Shown here: positions 1-9,985 of the stretch, in pieces
Position numbering within the stretch: the first letter of the stretch is position 1
How the letters are laid out: each line of letters begins with the position of its first letter
NCBI GenBank assembly: GCA_034401795.1
Contig: CM067374.1
Span: 135,376,135-135,440,134, forward strand
Direction: 5' to 3'
Source of the DNA: Chaetoderma sp. LZ-2023a
Taxonomy: Eukaryota > Mollusca > Caudofoveata > Chaetodermatida > Chaetodermatidae
DNA: 64,000 nt
The notes under the pieces: generated by a model
Databases searched by the model: none
The model's input: only the letters and a program-made list of their open reading frames with translations
Told to the model about the DNA's origin: nothing
Made by a program: the position numbers and the translations under genes

Positions 1-1341
1 GATGCGGTTGTTGGAGGGCCCAGCATTGTCTTCACCAGATACCATGAGGCATCCGCCAGAGTGAGCGTGTCTGCCAACGTCTACTCGGCTATGACGCAAA
101 TGCTCTGTACTTGTCTACGATGGCTAAAGAGATGCCATGTGGTAAGGAGACAGTACGGCAGTGGTCCGGTGCTAGCGATGTAGCACGATTTAAGAAGGAT
201 CTGCTGGCTGACCACTGGTTCGGTTTCGCTGAAGTGGACATAGAGGTTCCTAAGGCACTGTGGGCGAAGTTCGAGGAAATGCCACCTCTCTTCTACAACA
301 GAGAGATTCCAGCTGAGGCAGTATCTGTTGAGATGCTCACATAACTAGAGAAAACAGGTAGGAAACGTCCCACAACCAGTAAACTAGTCGGCGCACTCTC
401 AGCCAAGAGGAAGCTCTTGTATGCACCGTCACTCAAGTGGTACCTCGCCCATGGCCTGGAGATCACTGCTGTCTACCGGACAATAGACTACAAGCCACAG
501 AGACCCTTTGAGTGGTTTGTGAACAATGTTACCGATGCTCGTCGTACAGGAGATGTTGATAAGAGCAAAGCGCTCTTGGCAGATCTGTTCAAGCTACTAG
601 GCAACAGTGCCTATGGGAAGCTCATCGAGGCTCTAGAGCGTCACAGCAACACGACCTTCACCAAGGATGAACGAGCGGTAGATAGAGCCCTCCGCAGTGC
701 ATGGTCCGAGGATCTCAAGATCGGCGAGTCCTACGAGCTCCAGAGTCGCAAGGCCAAAATCACCATTCGTCGCCCCTTCCAGGTGGGGATAGCCGTATAC
801 GAGCTCGCGAAGCTGAGGATGCTGGAGTTCTACTACGACTTCCTGGATCACTATGTGCCTCGTGACAGCTTTGAGTACCTCCAGATGGACACAGACTCTG
901 CGTACATCGCAATAGCTGCCTCCAGCCTCGACGAAGTCATTCGCCCTGAGATGCGAGCAGAGTATGAGGCTCATAAGCGGGAGTGGCTAGCTTGGGACAA
1001 GTGGTCTGGACGGACTCCCGGACTGTTCAAGCTCAAGTTCGAAGGCAACCGTGGTATGGCTCTCTGTTCCAAGTGCTACTACGTGGAGAGCCTCGCTGGG
1101 AAGGTGAAATGCTCAGCCAAAGGTATGTCCAAGCGTCAGAACGATCTCTTGGTAGAGGTTCTTCAGTGCCCTAAACGGTAGCGTGGACAGAGCTACAAAC
1201 CGAGGCCTACGCATGCGCAACCAGAGCATGGTGACGTATGAACAGGAAAAACTCGGTCTCTCAGCCTACTACGATAAGCGGCATGTGTTGCCAGATGGTG
1301 TCCATACCGAGCCAATCGAGTACCATATCCCTCAGGCTTAG
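1..1341 (+). pseudogene. Protein-primed family B DNA polymerase fragment (Polinton/adinto-like)
   Basis: Seen: translated segments match the C-terminal half of a protein-primed PolB. They contain GPSIVFTRYHEA near position 20, GYDANALYL at about 87-113, KLLGNSAYGK at about 589-618, and the catalytic DTDSAYIAI at about 889-915. The region then continues through an AYYDKRHVLP tail to a TAG at 1339-1341. Lesions: a frameshift near 70; an in-frame TAA at 342-344 where relatives usually have an aromatic residue after the MPPLFYNREIP block; and a frameshift near 1160 that moves the last ~60 codons to another frame. The N-terminus lies outside the window. Known: this polymerase copies linear elements with terminal proteins, such as Polintons/Mavericks and adinto-like viruses. 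Inference: it is a dead integrated copy, since an integrase lies tail-to-tail with it. GC content is visibly higher than in the flanking DNA, consistent with a distinct origin. Confidence 0.88.
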
Positions 1342-2099
1342 ACACCTGGCGACGGTGGCAGCTGTGTGTCTGGAGGGACCACCTGAAGCTCCTCCCGAAC
1401 AAACGGACGTTTGGGACAGCTCTCTGAGCATGCCAGATAGTACAGCGTAGGCTGCCCCTCCATCTCGACATACCTGTCAAGTGTGTGGACATCTAGCGAC
1501 CAGTTAGGATCTGTTGCACGTCGTCGCCGACCTTCCAACTCACCAGGTTCATACAGGTACCGAACCAGAGCATAAGATGGAAGGCACACCTGTTCCTTGT
1601 TCGCTCCTCCGGAAGGTTGGGCAACAGAGGATCGTTGGATAGCCTCTACTGGCTTCTTACCAGTTAAGCGAGTTACCTCAGTATTGGATCGCTCTACCAC
1701 CCGGGGCAAACCTTTCACCCACACCCTGGACCGCTCTCCAGCCTGTGCCATTTCCTGGGTGTATTGGTGTGGGAACAGTCTCTCTGCCAGTGTCCGATTC
1801 CACCGCTCGACGATTGCCTGGGCACGGTGGTGACCAACTTCACCTCGTCTAATTACCACACCATGTTTCCGCATGAGGGCCGCAGTCTCACCTCTGAACT
1901 CCTTACCCTCATCCACCTGCAACAATTCTGGCCACTGGAGGGGATTTTCCGGATCCTCGTAGACACCCTTGAATGCCTGGGCCACCTGGCCAGCTGACTT
2001 GTCTGTGAGCGGTGCTGCAGCCTTGTACCCGCTGGCGACATCGACGCCTGTACTAATACTAGGCATAATCCTAAAGGACATCACACCAGCTTGTTCCAT
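1338..2099 (-). pseudogene. Retroviral-type (rve) integrase of a Polinton/adinto-like element, N-terminally incomplete
   Basis: Seen: an open 253-codon frame. It has a first acidic block (STGVDVASGYKAA), a second Asp in LLQVDEGKEFRG, and the Glu helix HHRAQAIVERWNRTL. This is the D,D-E arrangement of rve integrases; a basic, proline-rich C-terminal part follows. The N-terminal zinc-binding region is not visible upstream of 2099, where the frame meets low-complexity AT-rich DNA, so the ORF looks truncated. Its stop (1338-1340 on the minus strand) overlaps the PolB stop (1339-1341). Known: DNA cutting and joining during insertion of Polinton-type elements. Inference: same element as the PolB fragment. 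Alternative: an integrase from a retroelement, but the PolB neighbour makes this less likely. Confidence 0.85.
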
Positions 2100-2214
2100 A
2101 CCGGTACAGTTCTAGATAGGAAGGAGCTGTGGTACTGGCTATTAGTGTTTCTGATGGCATTTTAAATTTTCGTGGTCCCAGGTCACTTAAATATCGAGCA
2201 GGGCATACCAGTAA

Positions 2215-2945
2215 TATAGTTTTTAATATTTTTTTTATTTAATCAGATTTTTTCGATTTTTATGGATTTTTTTTACTAGAACTCATGTTCGGAACTAAAT
2301 AGAATATAATCACTCTAAACAATGTTGCCCTTATTTATACTATTAAAATGTGTTATAACAATAAGCATCACAGAATTTGTTCTTGAAATAACTGCAGTTC
2401 TACTGGACGGGTTATGACCATTGACCAAATTTTGAATAAACATGCCTACACTACCGTAACCATGTGTTGTCTACACTTGATGGGCTACATTTTATCCGTC
2501 TTAATATTTTGTGGATAAAATTTGTATAAGGCTGTATAACCCTGGACATGGTATAAAATATTTTGAATACAATTTAACCGAAAGTAGTCGGCGATAACTG
2601 TCAGTCAAATTAGTTTGAAAATTTCCAGCTGGTCTAGAGTTATTATTGTCTAGGGAAATTATTGTCTAGTGGCTGGCAGCAGTCACAGTTAAGTCAGTTA
2701 AAAATAATTTCCACAGAACTGTTATAAAGAGTATTGGTCTGTGCTGTGTTTATGCATCAAATAACAACTAAGGAAAGTTTCCACTAACTGTACTGATAGA
2801 AATAAAGTTTCTTAGTTCTTAAATCAGCATAATATTGTATAACCAGGCCTATTAACTATCTGATATTTGATTTTTCAGCTTGATTTAATCGTTGGTTTAA
2901 TCATATGATTTAATCGATTTGATTAAATCAAAACAACCCTGCCTA
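2215..2945 (+). mobile_element. Interspersed hAT-like non-autonomous element, copy 1
   Basis: Non-coding AT-rich segment repeated with high identity at about 35883-36765. The two share an internal block from ACTAAATAGAATAT through GACTTAATTCTTATATTAG-like sequence to a common right end. That end, read outward on the minus strand, is CAGGGTTGTTTTGATTTAAT, which resembles the CAGGGTTG termini of hAT elements. The left end is diffuse, and no matching left TIR is visible. This copy lacks about 100 bp present in copy 2. The superfamily call is inference from terminus style and the 8-bp duplication at copy 2. Confidence 0.6.
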
Positions 2946-3086
2946 TAAAACTAGTTAATCATACAAGATGTTCAGGGGTCCCATGGGAGCCAATGCCACT
3001 ACTTTTGGGGGTTCAAGTTGCATTTCGTGGGTATATACCTTTAAAAAGGATCCTTTGAGAATGTGTGGATGGCCTAACCGTTGCTT

Positions 3087-3233
3087 GATATGGCTGTAGC
3101 TTTAGTGGGTAACTGTGTCTAGTGGTGTCTATGGCGATATGGCTGTAGCTTTAGTGGGTGACTGTGTCTAGTGGTGTTTATGGCGATATGGCTGTAGCTT
3201 TAGTGGCTAACTGCGTCTAGTGGTGCCTATGTT
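3087..3233. repeat. Tandem repeat, 3 x 49 bp
   Basis: The unit starts GATATGGCTGTAGCTTTAGT and recurs at 3087, 3136 and 3185 with a few substitutions. No coding signature. Confidence 0.9.
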
Positions 3234-3440
3234 GGCCCACTTAGGATGGTATTCTGCTAGTATAGCTACTTGCCCATGCAGGATCTTGTCCCTGTATGAA
3301 GATGACATTGGCCTTCATACACCGATGGTCATGGCATTCCCATCCTAGACGATTTATCATTGCTGATACGCTCTCTCTTGGGTAGAGGTACACTGGGCGA
3401 CGTAGAACGAATCTTGCTGCATTCTGTTCTACTTATTTAA

Positions 3441-3772
3441 CCCTTAAACGCTCAAATTCAGTTTTTTTAATTCAATTTTTTCATAGAAAATGTCTATTTG
3501 CATACCAAGAGAAGACTATTTTTAACAATTTTACCACCGGAACAATTCACCCTGTCCCTGCTGCTCCCCGTTCCATATAAATTTGCAGTAATCAGTTACA
3601 AGTACCCTCAGACTCTCTATCCAAAGTTTACATGGTTTATTTACTTTATCCCTTTTACATGTAGGGCTAAATTTGATCAAGAAAATCTAAATATTTGCTT
3701 ATTGAATGTCCATCTGCAAATGGACATTTCTTAAGACCACTGCAGAAGCTGTTTTTGGCTGATATAAGGGAT
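3441..3772. mobile_element. Palindromic MITE (TTAA-CCCT family), copy 1
   Basis: Preceded by TTAA, starts CCCTTA and contains the family core blocks ACCAAGAGAAGACTATTTTT and TGCAAATGGACATTTCTTAA. The two arms are separated by about 150 bp of unrelated sequence, so this copy is interrupted or diverged. It ends near ATAAGGGATAA. Confidence 0.6.
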
Positions 3773-4079
3773 AACGTGTTAAGTTGCTTTTTAGGTCACA
3801 TGATGGTAGATCTCCAGACTGCTGAAGTGTATTCGATTTTGGGTCTGATGAGCGATTTGGATGAGTGTTCTTTGCTGGATGTTGGATCTTAGGTTTCTAG
3901 ATAAAAACTAACAAGTAATTAATGTGCAGATGATATTGATTTAGATAGCTGGTTGTGTCATTTTAGGTTGTATGTTGCATGTAGTTGGACACTGAGGCTT
4001 TAAATTCATCTAGCCCTCCCCATGCATTGTGTAGTGTGTTGTGGGTATGATCTTTGTTTGGCGAGTTTGATGATGCTGC

Positions 4080-5420
4080 ACTTCTTTGATACACTCAATT
4101 TCATCTGCCGTCTTTCCACCCAGGCCATAAGTGAATCAAAGTCCAAACATGGCCCATCTTTGCTGGGCAACTTTTACTGACAGCGGCGACATACATGTAT
4201 TACACATCTTGTACAGGTGCATCAAATGTTGGAAATTATGCTGTCTGGCCATTGGCGTCCAGTGATGGTGCGCTGGTGTTTGCGGTAGTAGGCATCGAGT
4301 TTGTCTAGAGCTGCTACAGTTATACAGCATCAAGTATACGCAGGTTGGATTGTATAACGGTAGCATTTAAATCAAGGGCATCTTTGATCTGCGAATCCAT
4401 AACTTCCAAAAGGACTGGAAAGCTATGTTCCCCATGACACAGCGTGCAGCAATGTCAGCAGTACCGCAGAGCAGTGAGCCCAGGATTTTACTTTGCCTTC
4501 ATGGTTCGCCTCGAAGTAGATCATCATTTTCTGGGAGGGGGGGGGGTTTGGTCTTGTGGAACTTTCCAGCACAGATTTCAATGCAGCAGCAAGGTAACAG
4601 GTGAAAAGCACGGGAGATAGCCCATTTCCCCGTGGGGAGCCGATTGATGTCTCAAATTCTAGACTTTGACACTGACTTGACTCGTACTCTCAGCTTGGTA
4701 GCTGCAAGCAGTAGTCTCACTAGTCGTAGCTCATCTTCCTTGCAACCGGCTTGGCGTAGTACATCTAGGATCTTTGAGCGTTAAACTATGTCGAAGGCTG
4801 GTGACATGTCAATGCCTATTTTGTGGAAATCCCAGTGTTTGGACATGACTATCGACACAAGCATGCATTGAACCCATACAATGTCTGGGCAGCTGCGTCC
4901 ACGTTTGAAGCCACTTTGACATGATCCGGTGAATTCATTGATCTTGTCTCAGATGCGGCATAGAATAACATTGGGTAGAATTTTCCGTATGCTGTTAAGG
5001 AGCACAATGGGCCACAGATTGGATGGGGGGGGGGGGGGGGGGGGGGGCCAGGTGTCTTCTTGGGCTTGGGTAGGGCCTACAGCATCAATGGGATGATGGT
5101 GCATAAAAGCTGAATTGACTAGGAGCGTGATCGGTTTTGAGATGTCACTTGCATATTTGAATAGTTCATTGCTCATGCCATCAAATTCAGATGCAAACGA
5201 TTTTTCAGGGCTTTAAGTGCCTTCTCAACTTCTGCTGTTTTAATTGGTGTTAGTAATGGCCTGGGGTCTCCTGAGAACGGTTCAAAGGGCTCATCATCGT
5301 GGTCAGTGAACTGTTCCTTGAATCATTCTCGAATCTCCTCGGCTTTGCCCTGGTCAGTCCCGATAAAGTGTCCTTCAGAGTTGTGTACAGTGAGTGGTGG
5401 TGTGTAGTCAGTAACCCGGC
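4080..5420 (-). pseudogene. Non-LTR retrotransposon reverse transcriptase remnant
   Basis: Minus-strand translation gives an RT in broken frames. It reads PIVLLNSIRKILPNVILCRI (about 5013-4949), then INEFTGSCQSGFKRGRSCPD, then IGIDMSPAFDI containing the first catalytic Asp, then a GSP-QGD-type block near 4630 running into LSPVLF-like FTCYLAAAL (about 4611-4570). A C-terminal LDAYYRKHQ-TI-GRQWPD-like block near 4290-4210 follows. Stops and frameshifts occur throughout, and a 23-G homopolymer (5025-5047) lies inside the RT. It is 5'-truncated near 5420. The LINE clade is not assigned. Confidence 0.78.
5025..5047. repeat. G homopolymer, 23 nt
   Basis: An uninterrupted run of 23 G on the plus strand inside the decayed LINE. 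A 10-G run occurs at about 4547-4556 in the same element. Confidence 0.9.
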
Positions 5421-5565
5421 ATGGGGTGAAGCCCTTAAGCTTAAGCACAAGTACTTGCACTTAAGAAAGGGCTTAAGCACAAGCCCTCCCTGTTTTCAAA
5501 GGGCTTAAGCACAAGCGCAAGCCCTTTGCAAATGGCTTAAGCACAAGCCCTTAAGCACCTCTGAG
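5413..5565. repeat. Degenerate GGGCTTAAGCACAAGCCC repeat cluster
   Basis: At least five imperfect copies of a module built from GGGCTTAAGCACAAG and its near-complement. The module is self-complementary around CTTAAG and could form hairpins. It abuts the 5' truncation of the LINE remnant. Confidence 0.75.
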
Positions 5566-7134
5566 GAAATTACATAGCCAATTGATAATTCTGTTTTGGT
5601 CAAGGGTTGGTCAAAACTTTATACATACATGTAGAGAATAAGCAAAATGTTTATCACATCAGTTTATTAATTCTGAGAATAGTGCTGTTGAAACTTCTCT
5701 AGCAAATAACACATAACAGGAAAAGGGACAAAGTTACTTAAGCTAGGTGTACATTCACGAGTTCCAAGTCTTATCCATTTAACCCCTGAGATTTCTGTCT
5801 CTCATTTTCAAATCAAATATACAAATCCATCGAGAAGCTGTGTATGTTGAAATTAACTTGCCTGAAATATGTTGCTGACATAGATCAACAGCTCCCAATG
5901 AAATTAGTTTCAAAATGTTCAACACAATATTGTATACTTGTATCATAACACATTTCTCATATCTGTTCTGTAAGGTTTAACCCTATACTGGTCAAGCCTG
6001 CCAAAATGGCCTCTGCAGTGGACTTGAGAAATGTCCATTTGTAGACAAATTTAAGGTTAATTCTTAAATTTGACAACTGGAATGACTGGATCGATTCTAG
6101 TTGTAATTCTAAACAAATTGTCTTCTCTTGGTCTGCATATATCAGCATTTTCTGACCATATTTTCATTTACCATTAAAATGTTAATTATTTCCTTGAATA
6201 ATACAGTATCTTGCTTTCAAGGAATCCATACAGGGAAAGCAGAATATTTCAAAAATAATTTGACATGTAGGCATTGCTGATGACAGCAACATCTGCTGCA
6301 CTAATAATTTCAAAATATTTGACAGAATATAATTTACATTATAAAGAAATTATTTTATCAGGTCTTATCTAGTGGCAGGGATAGATCAAAAGAGGGGCAT
6401 TGTGAGGAGTGGTGGGAGCCTACATTAAAAGAACAAATTCCTACTCAGTAGCATTACCTACATTTGTGTAATTACAAGACAGACATGGGAGAGGTGTGGT
6501 AGCAGGGAGGTCTGAAATTCATTCTTTTATATTTACCAGATAAGCAGAGCAGCTAGAATGGTCAGTTAACATCACTAATCATTCAGTCTATATCATTCTG
6601 AATTTTCATAATGTTGATTTCAATGTTGCTAACCCTTGTCCCTGTTGAACATTTTGAAAGGAAATTGACTGAAACAGATGTAACTTGCTTTCAAGCTATT
6701 CGGAGATGTCTGTATTTGTCTCCCTTTTAACCAGCTTTTTGAAATATAACGTGTAACAACCATTTGAGTAAAGTGGATATGGAGTAAAATGGGTTAATGG
6801 CTTGTAGCTCTACAGGCATGACAGGCCAGATAAAACATATTATATATGATGTACACAATATCATGCTGAGCTTTTTGTTAATAGTTTTTTTACGGCAGCA
6901 ATGTCAGCTTAATCTAGTCAAATTAGTTTCCAAATATTTAACAGGTCTTGTGGCCATTCTCTTAAAATAATGACTATATCAGAGCTGCCAACCCCCAGTT
7001 CAAGCAATCAGTAGTTTCAGCTGAAAAACCATGATTTTCAGTAGTTTTACACACTCTCTCAGTAGTGGATTTTCAGTAGTTTGAGGAACCTTTCAGTAGT
7101 TCAGTAGTGATTGAAAAAGCAGCAAAACATGATT
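5566..7134. other. Gene-free AT-rich interval
   Basis: No supported gene. It contains one MITE copy (about 5981-6150) and several scattered pieces of a short repeat with the core TTTCAAAATATTCAACA (near 5900, 6300, 6650 and 6910). Confidence 0.55.
5981..6150. mobile_element. Palindromic MITE (TTAA-CCCT family), diverged copy 2
   Basis: TTAA at 5977-5980, then CCCTATACTGG, the GGCCTCTGCAGTGGACTTGA block, AATGTCCATTTG, GGAATGACTGGATCGA and TTGTCTTCTCTTGGTCTGCA. The order is as in better copies, but the palindrome is eroded. Confidence 0.6.
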
Positions 7135-7138
7135 TTAA

Positions 7139-7335
7139 CCCTTTCGCGATGAAACCGGCCAAAACCGGCCTCTGTAGTGGGTTTGCGCAATGTCCATTTG
7201 CAGACCAAGAGAAGACTATTTTTGAAAACTTACCACTGTAATGACTTTTCAGTGGTAAATTTTCAAAAATAGTCTTCTCTTGGCCTGCAAATGGACATTC
7301 AATAAGTAAATGTTTTAATTTTTCAAATAAAATAA
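7139..7335. mobile_element. Palindromic MITE (TTAA-CCCT family), copy 3
   Basis: TTAA at 7135-7138 precedes CCCTTTCGCGATG and the self-complementary CCGGCCAAAACCGGCC. The core is a near-perfect palindrome: ATGTCCATTTGCAGACCAAG at about 7190 and its complement ending in GCAAATGGACATTC near 7300. The two outer arms differ from each other. Confidence 0.8.
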
Positions 7336-7689
7336 TGACCATATGTAATTACACCATATCATTCTGAATTCACCAAAAATGTTTTAGGTAGGCTTTGAAA
7401 GCTCCTAAGTGCAATCTAATGATTTGTCTAAACATAGTGTTGCCTTCCTTTCAGTCAAATTAATTTCAAAATAAGCAGCAAAAGTTTATCTGTAAGATGT
7501 AGCAGCAGCATATCTGTAGAATGGTAAAGAGCAATGATTTGATAACTATAAGTATTGAACGTTGTTAAGCCTGACGCTTGGTCTCGATGTGAGACCAAAA
7601 GTCTGAATGATCTGGACTGGAATTTTCTTCCCTTTTATACCCTTCCTGGGCGAGCCTGTAGACTGAGTCAATCTTGACTTTATATGGGC
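7336..7689. other. Gene-free interval
   Basis: No coding or structural feature recognised apart from another piece of the CAGTCAAATTAATTTCAAAA-type repeat near 7452. Confidence 0.5.
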
Positions 7690-8045
7690 AGAAATGAACC
7701 AGATTGGCGGTTCACCCGTTTGCAATTTTTTGGGAGTTTGGCGGCCTGGCCAAACATTTTACTGGTTGGCCTGTTTTGGCGGCCTGTGACCGTTTTTTGG
7801 CGGTTGTGACTTTTTTTACCAGTTGTGCCAGTTTTGGCGGTTTGTGACCGTTTTTTGGCGGTTGTGATCATTTTTACCGGTTGTAAGTTTTTTGCCGGTT
7901 CTGCCATTTTTGGCGGTTGAGCAACTTTTTCGGTTGTGGTCATTTTTACCAGTTGTGAGTTTTTTACCCATTGTGTCCATTTTGGCGGTTGAAAAAACTT
8001 TTTGACGGTTCAGGATTTGTTACCGGTTGTAGGTCATTTTGGCAA
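7690..8045. repeat. Degenerate TTGGCGGTTGTGAC minisatellite
   Basis: Repeated irregular modules of GTTTTTTGGCGGTTGTGAC alternating with TTTTTACCGGTTGTGAG. The periodicity is about 40-45 bp with heavy divergence. The ORF crossing it on the minus strand (K/T/Q-rich) is a by-product of the repeat. Confidence 0.75.
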
Positions 8046-8935
8046 AAGATTTCCAATGGTTTTCTGAAAGTCAAGATCGTAGAGGTATTGCTCCTTTAGT
8101 GGAGATTTTTTGCCTGCTTGTATGGGTAATGATCATGAGTGGTCATCACTGTTTTTGATTCATACTTCATGGCGTTTCGTTCCTTGAGCGGAACTCATCA
8201 GAGGCGAAGTTTTGTCAACTGGGAGTGGGCATTTTGGGTTCCACTTTGTTCTAATATGGCAACTATGGTGTGGGTGTTAGGACTGATAGACAAGGTGTGC
8301 GTGGGACGTCCTTTCCCAGTCTGGATGGTTTGGTGTATTAAATGGTGAGTTATGTTCGTGATACCCACCCACCCACCCCACACATAGACTATACCCCCTC
8401 CAACAATGGCAATCCGGTGATTTTTTTTGTTTGAAAAATCCAAATTTGTAAACAAAATTAGGGTGAGGTATGGTATGTTGTGGTGCATTGTTTTAATTTT
8501 ATTTTAAGAGCAACCCTGTGTCTAAACTCTACAATTAAAGTATTAGAAGGATTCTCAGATCGAGCTTAATTTTCAAAGATTTTCATTGGGAAGATCTAAC
8601 TCACACCCTCCCAACACTGCCTCCTGCCACACTGTCAATCAAATAATTTGTCATAACAATGCGATTACTGATCACCCATCCACCTAAGCAATCTAGCAAT
8701 CAAAGGATCAACAAGTCAGCCAGCCACTCTAGAGCAATCAGAATAATCATTCAGTCCATCAATGATTAAAGAATAAAGAAATGGATCAATCAATAGTTGG
8801 ATTCAATTCCATTCAATTACAGCCAGCCATGCGATCGTTCGGCCAATCAATTAGGTATATATATGCACCATTGCAGTGGCGTCGTGTATGGGGCGGTTTG
8901 GGCTACCAAGTAGCCTAAATGCATGAGTGAGTGAT
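8046..8935. other. Gene-free interval
   Basis: No supported gene; short CCCACCCA-rich tract near 8363-8385. The rest is unassigned. Confidence 0.5.
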
Positions 8936-8959
8936 CGACTAATCAACAGAAGAGTACAT

Positions 8960-9340
8960 GACTGGCTGGCTGGCCCGCCGACCGACCGACTAACAGACCG
9001 ACCAACTCACAGACCGACCGACTCACAGACCAATTGACTCAGACCGACCGACTCACAGACCGACCGACCGAATCACAGACCGACCGGCCCGACCAACAGA
9101 CCGACCCCACCCACCCATCCACTCACCGACTGACCAACTCACTCACTCACTCACCCACCCACTCACTCATCCACTCACCGACTCACTCACTGGCTGGCTC
9201 GCTCACTGGCTCGCTGACTCACTCACTAACTGGCTGGCCGACTGACCAACGCACTGACTCACTCACTCACCAGTGAGTGACTGATAAATTGTGTGGGTGA
9301 GTGAGTGAGTGAGTGAGTGAGTGAGTGGCAGGACGATTGA
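8960..9340. repeat. (GACCGACCGACT / CTCACTCA)n low-complexity array with an inverted switch
   Basis: GACCGACCGACTCACAGACC units (about 8975-9110) pass into CTCACTCAC and CTGGCTGG tetranucleotide tracts. Near 9270-9285 the strand polarity flips from CTCACTCAC to GTGAGTGAG, giving a large imperfect hairpin. ORFs across it (T/D/S-rich) are artefacts. Confidence 0.85.
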
Positions 9341-9419
9341 CCAACTGGCTGGTCAACCGACCAACTAACCGGCTGAGTGGGTCGGTCAGTGGTGGATTGG
9401 GTCATAGGTCGATGTCTGT

Positions 9420-9985
9420 CTTCCGCTGGGGCTGCCACATGCCTGGTTGTCTGGCTGATTGCCTGACATGGCTGCCTAATTGCGTACCCTGCCCTACACT
9501 GCGCTGCCCTGCCCAGTCCTAGCTGCATGCCTGTCATGCCCTGGCTGCCTGACTACCTATTATGCCTTGACTGACTGCCTGCCTGTCCTCTACTGGCTGC
9601 CTGCCAGCCCTACTCTGGCTGCCTGACTGCTTGCCCTGCCCTGGCTGCCTGTCCTGACTGCCTGCCATGACTGACTGTCATGCCCTGACTGACTATCTGC
9701 CCTGGCTGCCTGCCTTCCTGTCATCCCCTGGCTGCTTGATTGCATGGCTGCCATGCCATGCCCTTGCTGCCTGCCTGCTCTGATCTGGCTGTCTGATTAC
9801 CTGCCATGTCCTGACAGACTGCCAGCACTGGCTGGTTGCCTGCCTGCCCTCCCCTGGCTGCCTGTCTGCTCTCCCTTGGCTGCGTGATTGTCTGCCTGAT
9901 TGCGTGCCCTGCCATGGCTGCCTGATTGGGGGTAATATTACATAGTGCACCGGTCCTGCCCTGGCTGCCGGCCTGAGTGGTTTGT
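9420..9985. repeat. Degenerate CTGGCTGCCTGCCTG array
   Basis: About 560 bp of diverged CTGGCTGCCTG and CCTGCCATG modules, the same tetranucleotide-derived family as the preceding array. No gene. Confidence 0.8.

Larger units (their letters stand above)
2946..4079. other. Gene-free interval with small repeats
   Basis: No supported coding sequence. It holds three tandem 49-bp units (3087-3233) and one palindromic MITE copy (about 3441-3772). The remainder is AT-rich and unassigned. Confidence 0.6.

Noticed and set aside
9034-9537. Thr/Ser/Asp-rich ORFs on both strands
   Set aside because: Derived from the GACCGACC/CTCACTCA low-complexity array.
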